Positions 24,870-34,562 of a stretch of 64,000 nt of DNA are shown piece by piece; within the stretch, counting starts at the first letter, position 1, and the number at the start of each line of letters is the position of its first letter. The notes beneath the pieces were generated by a model. The model was given only the letters and a program-made list of their open reading frames with translations. It was not told the origin of the DNA and made no database searches. Made by a program: the position numbers and the translations under genes. The DNA is from Methylacidimicrobium sp. AP8 (lineage in GTDB: Bacteria > Verrucomicrobiota > Verrucomicrobiia > Methylacidiphilales > Methylacidiphilaceae). The stretch covers positions 868,001 through 932,000 of the forward strand of contig NZ_LR797830.1 in the NCBI RefSeq assembly GCF_903064525.1, read 5' to 3'.

Positions 24870-26605
24870 ATCGTTTCCGATTGGGGAGGAGTGGCGGAAA
24901 GGATCCGGGCTTCGAAGACCCGGAGGGCTTCCTGGATGAGAGGGTCGTTCCGAAATTCTTCCTCGGTGAGCCGCTCCTGCGGGCCGATAGCCTTTTCCGT
25001 CCTCGCCGGCGGCTCCCGGCGTTCCTTCGGCTCCGGTGCGAGCGGAGGGTCGATGAGCAGGAAAGAGACGGTCACCGCTTCCCCGAGAAGCTCCCGGAGC
25101 GTATCTTCCAAGATCGGGCGGTTCCCGGGATCGGTGAAGTAGGCGGCCTTCTGGCGGAAATCCTTAGGAAGCGCGACCTCGAAGATCGATCCCCGTTTCT
25201 CGAGGAAACGGCTCTTCCGAATCGACTCCGCTTCCAAGGGCCGATTCCGGGCGAAACAGTCGACGGCCCGCCGCCAGGCTTCCTCCGGGGGAAGGACGAG
25301 AGCGGTCGCCGCGAGCCCGGAGCCGGACTTCGGAGCCGCGGGCTCCATGGGGACATCCTTTTGTGCGCCGGGAGCGGTAGAGGGAGCCGGCGATGGGGTC
25401 GGCCCCGGGGTGACGGAAACCGATTCCTTCGGGGTTCCAAGAGGCTCGGAAAAAGCGGCCGGAGGCGAGGGAGGAGCGGAACCCGATAGCTCTCGGAGAA
25501 GACGCTCGAGAGATACCTTTTCCTTATGGTGGGTAAGCTCGAGGATGCCGACTTCGAGGAGGAGGTCGCGGTTAGCGGCGACGCGCAAGCGCCCCTCCCA
25601 TTGGGTCAAGTCTTCCAGAATGGAGAGCGTCGTCTCGGGCGGCAGGATTTTAGACAGCGCTTCGACCTCGGCAAGCTCCGAAGTCGGGAGTTCTTCCCGG
25701 AGAAGGGAAGGAGCCGCCTGATAGACGGCTACGTTCCGGAAAAGGTGGACGAGCTCGCGGGAGAGAACCATCGCTTCCTTTCCGGATTCGAGCAGATCGC
25801 GCACGAGGCGGAGGGCCTCGCCGGCGGCTCCTTCGGCGATCCGGCGCGCGAGCATGGAGATGGGGCCGCTGCCCGCCATGCCGAACATCTCGAGAACCAC
25901 CCTCTCCGAAATCTCGCCGCTGTAAAAGCCGACGAGCTGGTCGAGGGAGCCCTCGGCGTCGCGGAGCGAACCCTCCGCGTTCCGCGCCAGCAGGGCTAGG
26001 GCGCTCGGATCGGCCGTAAGGCCCTCGGCGGCGCAGAGAGATGCGAGATGGCTCGCGATCTCTTTTTCGGAAATCCGCCGGAAATCGAACCGTTGGCATC
26101 GGGAGAGAACGGTGGCCGGTACCTTATGCGGCTCCGTCGTGGCAAAGATGAACTTCACGTGGGACGGCGGCTCCTCCAGGGTCTTGAGGAGGGCGTTGAA
26201 CGCGGCCTGGGTGAGCATATGGACTTCGTCGATGACGTAGATCTTGAAACGGCACTGAGCCGGAGCGAAGCGGGCGCTCTCCCGGAGCTCGCGCACCTGC
26301 TCGACGCCGTTGTTGGAGGCTCCGTCGATTTCGAGGACATCGAGGCAGCGGCCCGCGTCGATCTCGGCGCAGATGGGATCGGACGGATCGAAATCCACGC
26401 TCGGGCCGCCGGTCCACTCGAGTGCCTTTGCCAAGATCCGCGCGGTGGAAGTCTTCCCGGTCCCGCGGGGGCCGGCGAAGAGGTATGCCTGAGCGACCCG
26501 TCCCTGCCGGATGGCGCCGGCCAAGGTCCGCACGACATGAGGCTGGCCGACGATCTCGGCGAAGCGGCGCGGCCGGTATTTCCTGGAGAAAACTTCGTAG
26601 GCCAT
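24866..26605 (-). CDS. dnaX: DNA polymerase III subunits gamma and tau
   Basis: 579 residues. The clamp-loader ATPase region begins YEVFSRKYRPRRFAEIVGQ, with Walker A GPRGTGKTS (about 46-54), Walker B IYVIDEVHML, sensor 1 FIFATTEPHKVPATVLSRCQ and a clamp-loader lid. The usual four-Cys zinc module between Walker A and B appears reduced: only one Cys (DPICAEIDAGRC region holds two) is seen. A Pro/Ser-rich linker (about 385-430) leads to the tau C-terminal domain. No obvious slippery A-run for the gamma frameshift is seen. First protein gene after ffs. Confidence 0.95.
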   Translation of the reverse strand: MAYEVFSRKYRPRRFAEIVGQPHVVRTLAGAIRQGRVAQAYLFAGPRGTGKTSTARILAKALEWTGGPSVDFDPSDPICAEIDAGRCLDVLEIDGASNNGVEQVRELRESARFAPAQCRFKIYVIDEVHMLTQAAFNALLKTLEEPPSHVKFIFATTEPHKVPATVLSRCQRFDFRRISEKEIASHLASLCAAEGLTADPSALALLARNAEGSLRDAEGSLDQLVGFYSGEISERVVLEMFGMAGSGPISMLARRIAEGAAGEALRLVRDLLESGKEAMVLSRELVHLFRNVAVYQAAPSLLREELPTSELAEVEALSKILPPETTLSILEDLTQWEGRLRVAANRDLLLEVGILELTHHKEKVSLERLLRELSGSAPPSPPAAFSEPLGTPKESVSVTPGPTPSPAPSTAPGAQKDVPMEPAAPKSGSGLAATALVLPPEEAWRRAVDCFARNRPLEAESIRKSRFLEKRGSIFEVALPKDFRQKAAYFTDPGNRPILEDTLRELLGEAVTVSFLLIDPPLAPEPKERREPPARTEKAIGPQERLTEEEFRNDPLIQEALRVFEARILSATPPQSETI

Positions 26606-26630
26606 GTGGCGGATCGCCCGACGTTGGGCG

Positions 26631-26722
26631 CACCAGGAGCAGCGACAACAGCGGTCAAGTTACCGGTGCTTCCTTTCGGACCTGGCGGGGTTACCTTGCC
26701 GGCAGCTCCGCCGCTCCTGGCG
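26631..26722 (-). ncRNA. ffs: small bacterial signal recognition particle RNA (4.5S)
   Basis: On the minus strand the universally conserved SRP tip is present: GCCAGGTCCGAAAGGAAGCA, which includes the asymmetric loop and the GGAA tetraloop-like turn, followed by CCGGTAAC. The ends pair: CCAGGAGC (complement of 26713-26720) with GCTCCTGG (complement of 26633-26640), giving one long hairpin of about 90 nucleotides. Its position immediately before dnaX is the usual one. It binds Ffh to target membrane proteins. Confidence 0.92.
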
Positions 26723-26822
26723 GAATTGATCTTATGCGGCCGGCGACCGGATGCAACCTATTCTGATGCCGGAAGCCGGAGAAGCGATGCATTCTGCCCG
26801 GCTGCCCGCCGGAACAATCCGC

Positions 26823-27230
26823 CTACGGATTCTTCGGCGCGGTGGAACCTTGGCCGGAGCTTTCGCTCGGTGCCGTCGACTCGCCGGAAGAAGCAGGCGG
26901 CGCGCCTTCTCCGGCGGGGGAAGCGGAGGATGCTCCGCCGGATGAGGAGGCCTCCGGGTTGGGCTTGGCTGCTTCTCCGGATGAACCGGAAGCAGTCGGC
27001 GTGGACGGCGCACCCGTGCCCGGCGCCTCCGGAGCCGGAGGGGCGCCTTCCTCCAGGCCGGCTTCCGCCTCCGGACCATCGGAGGCATTCTTCTTGGGCT
27101 CCGATTGGGATTGCGGCTGCCCGCCCTTTTTCGGAGCATAGAAATCGCAGCCGATAAGGGCCGTCATGGTCAAAAGGCCGAGAGCCAAAGCGAGAAGAAG
27201 GGAGAAGGTCGGTTTTTTGGCGGAGTGCAT
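26823..27230 (-). CDS. small low-complexity lipoprotein
   Basis: 135 residues from ATG 27230. The leader is a clear lipoprotein signal ending TALIGC. The mature part has almost no hydrophobic core: Lys/Gln/Ser then long Pro, Ala, Ser, Gly and Glu runs, so it is probably disordered. Function unknown. It stands alone between ffs and the fusion gene. Confidence 0.65.
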   Translation of the reverse strand: MHSAKKPTFSLLLALALGLLTMTALIGCDFYAPKKGGQPQSQSEPKKNASDGPEAEAGLEEGAPPAPEAPGTGAPSTPTASGSSGEAAKPNPEASSSGGASSASPAGEGAPPASSGESTAPSESSGQGSTAPKNP

Positions 27231-27326
27231 AACCGGTTGGTGAATCGGTTTCCCGATTAAGCGCTTCCGCATTCCGCTTGTCAATCGACTCTCGAACCGG
27301 AAAGGAAGTTTCCGCACGGGTCCCGG

Positions 27327-29516
<2,190 letters not shown>

Positions 29517-29873
29517 GGATGGAACGACGACAGAATCATCCGGCCGGGCGGTGCCGGGCCTTCCGAAGGAGATGGATAAGTTGCTGGGTCAATTCAATGA
29601 GTGCGTAAGCATACTCATCCCGCTTTGTGAGTGGAAACGATTTTTTCTCCTCGGGCGAATTGGCCGAATCGGCTCGTTAAAAAAAACACTGGAGGACCGC
29701 AGAGGCCGTGAAGATGAGTCAACGGGTTGCAGAAGAGGGGTTCGGGCGGATGCGTGAGCGATATGCCGGGAGCGGAGGAAGGGGCGGATGGTCGAGGAGT
29801 TCCGCAAGCGGTGGGGTTGCCAGCAGCTAAACAATATATGGACACATAGCCAGTTTAATGGCAGTATGTCCAA
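29517..29873. other. intergenic region and left flank of the IS607-type element
   Basis: 357 bases without a gene. 29610-29700 is AT-richer, probably the promoter of the minus-strand fusion gene. At 29839-29872 TGGACA and TGTCCA form the ends of an imperfect hairpin (with GCC/GGC inside) directly before the tnpA start; it may be part of the left end or an operator of the element. The exact left end of the element is not determined. Confidence 0.45.
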
Positions 29874-30436
29874 GTGAAGTTGAGTGTCTGGGCCAAGCGG
29901 CAGGGCAGTTGCTACAAGACAGCTTGGCGGATGTGGAAGGAAGGGCGTTTGCCCGTCCCGGCCGAGCAGTTGCCGACCGGAACGGTGATCGTGCATGCGG
30001 AGCCCTCACAACCCAATGGGGTCGCCCTTTACGCACGGGTATCGAGCTCCGATCAGAAAGCGGATCTGGACCGGCAATTGGCTCGGCTGACCGAGTTCGC
30101 GCTCAAGCAAACGGTTGCCGATCGTCAAGGCCGTCAAGGAGGTCGGCTCCGGAATGAACGGCCATCGGAAGGGCCTGATCGAGCTGCTCCGTGATCCCAA
30201 TATCGGCGTCATCCTGGTCGAGCATCGCGACCGGCTGATGTGCTTCGGCTTGGAGTACGTGGAAGCGGCTTCTGTACGCGCAGAGCCGATCGGTTCTAGT
30301 GGTCGATCCGGACGAGATGACCGACGATATCGTGCGCGACCTGCATGAGGTCATCGTTTCGATGTGTGCCAGGCTTTACGGGAAGCGATCCGCCCGGAAC
30401 CGCGCCGAGAAGGCGCTCAAAGCGATCCATGAGTAA
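29874..30436 (+). pseudogene. tnpA: IS607-type serine recombinase TnpA, two frameshifts
   Basis: From GTG 29874 the frame encodes the MerR-like helix-turn-helix (KLSVWAKRQGSCYKTAWRMW) and the start of the resolvase domain with the catalytic-Ser segment ALYARVSSSDQKADLDRQL. The family sequence then continues in the next frame at about 30115 (VKEVGSGMNGHRKGLIELL, VILVEHRDRLMCFGLEYVE) and in the third frame from about 30280 (VVDPDEMTDDIVRDLHEVI, then MCARLYGKRSARNRAEKAL) to TAA 30436. Two small indels have therefore inactivated it unless they are sequence errors. It overlaps the start of tnpB. Confidence 0.85.
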
Positions 30437-32057
30437 GCGCCCTGTTTTCACCTACCAGACCCGGTTGAGGTTGACGCATGAGCAGACTTCGTGTCTTGAC
30501 GCCTATGCGGCGCTCTACGGGCGGGCGCAGCGGACTCTTTTGGCCAGGATGCGGGCGGGCGTTTCCATAAACGAACTCAAGCGGTCGTTTCTGCGCCGGT
30601 TCGGCCTCACCGCCCGGCAGTTCAACGCCATTCGGGTCGAGCTCGAGGGCAAGATCGCCTCGATCCGGGAAAGGCGGCCCGAGTTGATCGAGGAAGCCAA
30701 ATGGCGGATCCGGAAAGCGGAAGAGGCGGTCGGCCGACTGGAGAAGAAGCATCCGGGATCGAATGTCGTGCACCAGAAAAAGCGGCGGCTTGCCGTCCTG
30801 CGGGCGAAGCTCGAGGCGCTTCTGGCCGATCAGGAGTCCGGCCGGGTCCGGCTCTGTTTCGGTTCCCGACGCCTCTTCCGGAAGCAGTTTTCCCGGGAAG
30901 AGAACGGCTATGCGGACCATGCCGCATGGAAGAAGGATTGGCAGGCGGAGCGGAGCAGCCAGTTCTTCGTGCTCGGATCGAAGGACGAGGCCTCGGGCAA
31001 CCAGTCCTGCCAAGCCGCAGTCGCTCCGGACGGCGGCCTGCGGCTGCGGTTGCGGCTGCCGTACGGATGGGGAAGCACGAGCAAACACCTGGTGCTCGAG
31101 GGCGTGCGCTTGGCCTACGGCCAGGAGGAAATCCTCCAGGCCCTCTCCGCCGGCCGGGTCGTGACCGGAACAACCAAGACCGGGAAGCTCGTCCGCAAGC
31201 CGGAGGGAGCTGCCGTAAGCTACCGCTTCGTGCGGGACCGGAAGGGGTGGCGGGTATTCGCAAGCGTCGAGGCGCAACCGGTTGCCCTGGTGACACGCCG
31301 CCTTGCCGGAGCGATCGGCGTTGACAGCAACCCGGATCATCTTGCCTTGGCCGAAACGGATCGCTTCGGGAATCTCGTGGAAATCCGCCGGATCGGATTG
31401 CATCTCTATGGGAAGAGCGAGGAGCAAGTGAAAGCCGCGATCGGCGATGCGTGCCGGCAGATCGCCCGGGCCTGCGCCGAATCGGGCAAGCCGCTCGTGA
31501 TCGAGCGATTGGATCTTCGCAAGCGGAGGGCCGAGCTGGAGGCGGTCGATGGCGTCCGGGCTCGCTCGCTCTCTTCCTTCGCCTACGCCAAGACGATCTC
31601 CATGCTCAAGGCGGCTTCCTTTCGTGCCGGAGTCGAACGGATCGAAGTCGACCCGGCCTACACTTCCGTGATCGGCGCGGTCAACCACGCGCGCCGTCAT
31701 GGCATCGGTTCTCACCAGGGCGCGGCCTACGCCATCGCCCGGAGAGGATTGGGCCTATCCGAGCGCCCGTCCGTGCGGGAGGCGGTCGTGCCGACCCGCA
31801 ATGGCGGCCATCTCACCTTCGCCCTACCCGCGAGGAATCGGGCGAAGCATGTATGGTCGTTCTGGGCGGACGTTCGGAAGGGGCTCAAAGCGGCGCATGC
31901 AGCGCATGCCCGGTCGGGAGGCAACCATCTGCCTCCCGCGCCTCTGCTCCCGAAATCGCGGGCATTGGGCGCTACCCGGGCTTTGCCGGCGAAACCCCGG
32001 CACGCGAACCGTCGGCAGCACTGTTCGGCCGACGTCCTGGACGATCTTCCCTGGTAG
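30429..32057 (+). CDS. TnpB-related RuvC-fold protein of the IS607 element
   Basis: 542 residues from ATG 30429, overlapping the tnpA stop. RuvC-like residues are visible: Asp299 (AIGVDSNPDHLAL) and Glu359 (LVIERLDLRKRRAE). The third region reads VDPAYTSVIGAVNHARRHGI followed by GSHQGAAYAIARRGLG, so the four-Cys zinc finger of standard TnpB is absent and the last catalytic Asp position is taken by His429 in SHQGAA. This is the TnpB-related subgroup known from IS607/IS605 elements. Standard TnpB is an RNA-guided nuclease whose guide RNA overlaps the 3' end of its gene. Whether this subgroup cuts DNA cannot be told from sequence. Confidence 0.85.
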   Translation: MSKRPVFTYQTRLRLTHEQTSCLDAYAALYGRAQRTLLARMRAGVSINELKRSFLRRFGLTARQFNAIRVELEGKIASIRERRPELIEEAKWRIRKAEEAVGRLEKKHPGSNVVHQKKRRLAVLRAKLEALLADQESGRVRLCFGSRRLFRKQFSREENGYADHAAWKKDWQAERSSQFFVLGSKDEASGNQSCQAAVAPDGGLRLRLRLPYGWGSTSKHLVLEGVRLAYGQEEILQALSAGRVVTGTTKTGKLVRKPEGAAVSYRFVRDRKGWRVFASVEAQPVALVTRRLAGAIGVDSNPDHLALAETDRFGNLVEIRRIGLHLYGKSEEQVKAAIGDACRQIARACAESGKPLVIERLDLRKRRAELEAVDGVRARSLSSFAYAKTISMLKAASFRAGVERIEVDPAYTSVIGAVNHARRHGIGSHQGAAYAIARRGLGLSERPSVREAVVPTRNGGHLTFALPARNRAKHVWSFWADVRKGLKAAHAAHARSGGNHLPPAPLLPKSRALGATRALPAKPRHANRRQHCSADVLDDLPW

Positions 32058-32371
32058 GGGAATGGTTGTCTATGGTTTTAGGAACGGCTATTCCCCCAAA
32101 GCATGGAATCCGGCCTTGATCCGGCAGGCGGCAGAACCGATGGCCGGGAAGGGGCCGGCGGTGCCCCTGTGGCTTGCCTGCCGCCGAAACACGCTAAGCC
32201 GCTGGAGGAGGCCCATTGCCGGAGGAGTCCTGCGACGCGATCGATCGGCCTGGAACCTCATCCGCTGCGTGAGGGCCGAGCGACTTTGGCCACAGAACCG
32301 GGCGGTTCCCTGAAGAGCCGCCTTCCGCTATCATCGAAGTTTGCGGCGATGGATAGTAAGGGAGTATCCGA
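32058..32371. other. 314-base region after tnpB, possible guide RNA and right end
   Basis: Holds GGAATGG...CTATTCC (about 32059-32094) able to form a stem, and further G/C-rich repeats of GCCGG and CCGGC near 32140-32170. In TnpB systems the guide RNA scaffold lies here, with the guide taken from beyond the element's right end. I cannot fix that end. Confidence 0.35.
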
Positions 32372-32947
32372 TTAGGAGGGGAAAGCCCCTCGCGGCTCCG
32401 GTTGCACACGCGTCTGAGAACGGCAGCGGATTCCCCGCGGCGGCGATGCGGGCAGAGTCTTTGGAACGGGCCGACGAAGAAAAAGTTGCCGAGGGAACGA
32501 GGGAAGGATCCGGAGCTCAACCGGGGCCAAGCCGTCGGAGAGCATGCCGAGCCGGTCGGCGGCAGCCCGCGAGAGATCGATGATCCGCCCTTTTTTGAAC
32601 GGGCCCCGGTCATTGATGCGGACGACCGCCGTCCTGCCGGTTTTGAGGTTGCGGACCGCCACGATGGTCCCGAACGGCAGGGTCGGATGGGCGGCGGTCA
32701 TCGCGTTCGCCCGGAAGCGTTCCCCGGAGGAGGTGATGCGCGACTCCCCGTACCAGCAGGCGATTCCTTTGGCGCGGAAGGCGGAAGCCGCCGGGCTCGG
32801 AACCGGCTTCGCTTTCGAGACGGAAGCGGGCGATGCGAAGAGGAGGGCCGCCGAGAAGAAGCGGAAGCCTGCTTGTCGGGAGAGGAACGCCGAAGCCACT
32901 CTAGCATTGGGAACCATATCGATGATGGCCAATACGCTAAGGAGCAA
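32372..32947 (-). CDS. RlpA-like septal ring lytic transglycosylase family protein
   Basis: 191 residues at most; ATG 32915 would remove a poor N-terminus. After a signal-like segment the double-psi beta-barrel is evident: GIACWYGESRITSSGERF, MTAAHPTLPFGTIVAVRN, RTAVVRINDRGPF and GRIIDLSRAAADRLGM. The catalytic-type Asp and the NDRGPF motif are present, as in RlpA and expansin-like proteins that cut denuded peptidoglycan. There is no C-terminal SPOR domain; instead a basic, Pro/Arg-rich tail of about 45 residues. Confidence 0.88.
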   Translation of the reverse strand: MLLSVLAIIDMVPNARVASAFLSRQAGFRFFSAALLFASPASVSKAKPVPSPAASAFRAKGIACWYGESRITSSGERFRANAMTAAHPTLPFGTIVAVRNLKTGRTAVVRINDRGPFKKGRIIDLSRAAADRLGMLSDGLAPVELRILPSFPRQLFLRRPVPKTLPASPPRGIRCRSQTRVQPEPRGAFPS

Positions 32948-32996
32948 GGCTTCCTACCGTCAATAAAAAACGCATTAAGGCAACGGGGGCGAAGAA

Positions 32997-34508
32997 TCAG
33001 GAGCTCGTGCGGTTCTCCTCCAAGGCCCCGCTAACCGGCTGAAGATCTCCGGCCAGATAGCGGCTCACCGCTTCGGCCAGCTTGCGGCCGATGCCCTTGA
33101 CTTCGGCGATCTCGTCGACGGAAGCCTTGCGGAGCCGCTCGACCGAACCGAACCTCTGCAGCAGGAGGCGCTTGCGGTTGCGGCTGATCCCGGGGCAATC
33201 GTCGAGGACGCTCTCCCGGACCCGCTGGCGGAGCAGGAGCTGATGATAGGCATTGGCGAAGCGGTGCGCCTCGTCGCGTAGCCTCTGGAGGAGGCGGATC
33301 GCTCCCGAATCCTTCGGTAGCTGGAGCGGAAGCGGCTGGTCCGGTCGATAGATCTCCTCGTTCTCCTTGGCGAGTCCAATGATCGGAACGTCGCCCAACC
33401 CGAGGGCGAGAAGCTCCCGCCGCGCGGAAGAAAGCTGGCCGGCCCCTCCGTCGATGACAATCAGGTCGGGGGGGCGCATCCCCTCGTCCAAAACCCGGCG
33501 ATAGCGCCGGGATACCGCTTCGGCGATGCTTGCGAAGTCGTCTTGGCCAGCTACGGTGCGGATCCGGTATCGGCGGTAGCTTCCCCGCGCCGGCTTCCCG
33601 TCCTCGAAGGCGACCATCGAGGCGACCTTGTGCAAGGTCGAAATGTTCGAGATGTCGAAGCACTCCATGAGTTGCGGAGGAGCGGGGAGCCCTAAGGCGG
33701 CTGCGAGTTCCTGCAAGTCCCGGCCCGGGTCGATCGCCGGCTCGTAGGCGCGGAGGAAGCGTTTGACGGGCCGGATCGTCTGCTGCAGATCCTCCCAGAG
33801 GTTCCGCAGCTCGGCCGCTCGTTCGAAGTCGAGCCTGGCGGCCGCCTCCTCCATCTTCTTGCGGATTTCGTCGGCGGTCTCCCGGGACTTCCCCTCGAGG
33901 AAGGCGCAGGCGGCCTCGACCCGTCGTCGATACTCCTCCTGGGTCACGGTCCCGAGGCAGGGAGCGCAGCAGTTCTTGATGATCCGGTCGAGGCAGTGTT
34001 TATAATCCCGTTCGCCGGGGACCAACGGAGAGCAGGAACGGAGGCCGAAGACCTTTTTCATCCAATTGATCGTCGTCCGCAGCGCGCCGGAGGAGGCGAA
34101 GGGGCCGAAGTAGCGGCAGCCGTCGTCCTTGCGCAGACGCGTGATCTGGAAGCGGGGAAAAGGCTCCCGTAGGTTCGTCTTCACCAGGAGGAAGCGCTTG
34201 TCGTCCCGGAAGCTGACGTTGTAGCGCGGACGATAGTCCTTGATGAGCTTCCCCTCGAGCAGGATCGCCTCGGCTTCCGAGCGTACGGTGTGGTACTCGA
34301 TGTGCCGGGCGACATCGAGCATCGCCCGTACCTTGCGATCGGCCGCGCCTCGCCGCGAAGGATGGAAATATTGCGTGACCCGCTTGCGGAGGTTGCGCGC
34401 CTTTCCCACGTAGATGACGCGGTCGAACCGGTCGCGGAAGAGGTATACACCGGGCGCTTGCGGGAATTCGCGCGCCGCCTTTTCAAGCTCGGATCGGTAA
34501 ACGCTCAT
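32997..34508 (-). CDS. uvrC: excinuclease ABC subunit C
   Basis: About 503 residues from ATG 34508. The GIY-YIG nuclease domain is at the start (GVYLFRDRFDRVIYVGKARN), followed by the CAPCLG Cys region, the UVR helix pair (IRKKMEEAAARLDFERAAELR), the RNase H-like second nuclease domain (ECFDISNIS, DLIVIDGGAGQL) and helix-hairpin-helix repeats (DDCPGISRNRKRLLLQRFGS, VKGIGRKLAEAVSRYL). Family members are often near 600 residues, so this is a short version. It makes both incisions in nucleotide excision repair. Confidence 0.96.
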   Translation of the reverse strand: MSVYRSELEKAAREFPQAPGVYLFRDRFDRVIYVGKARNLRKRVTQYFHPSRRGAADRKVRAMLDVARHIEYHTVRSEAEAILLEGKLIKDYRPRYNVSFRDDKRFLLVKTNLREPFPRFQITRLRKDDGCRYFGPFASSGALRTTINWMKKVFGLRSCSPLVPGERDYKHCLDRIIKNCCAPCLGTVTQEEYRRRVEAACAFLEGKSRETADEIRKKMEEAAARLDFERAAELRNLWEDLQQTIRPVKRFLRAYEPAIDPGRDLQELAAALGLPAPPQLMECFDISNISTLHKVASMVAFEDGKPARGSYRRYRIRTVAGQDDFASIAEAVSRRYRRVLDEGMRPPDLIVIDGGAGQLSSARRELLALGLGDVPIIGLAKENEEIYRPDQPLPLQLPKDSGAIRLLQRLRDEAHRFANAYHQLLLRQRVRESVLDDCPGISRNRKRLLLQRFGSVERLRKASVDEIAEVKGIGRKLAEAVSRYLAGDLQPVSGALEENRTSS

Positions 34509-34562
34509 CCGAATCGACTCTACCATGGCATGTTTTCGGGCGTACGCCTACTATAGGTAACT

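Larger units (their letters stand above)
29874..32200 (+). mobile_element. IS607-family insertion element, recombinase broken
   Basis: Serine-recombinase tnpA followed by overlapping tnpB is the IS607 arrangement. tnpA carries two frameshifts while tnpB is intact. IS607 elements lack terminal inverted repeats and target duplications, so ends cannot be fixed by eye; the right limit given is approximate. Confidence 0.75.

Noticed and set aside
26155-27157. Alternative frames over the dnaX start and ffs
   Set aside because: The RNA secondary structure and dnaX homology explain the region; other frames are Arg/Pro-rich.
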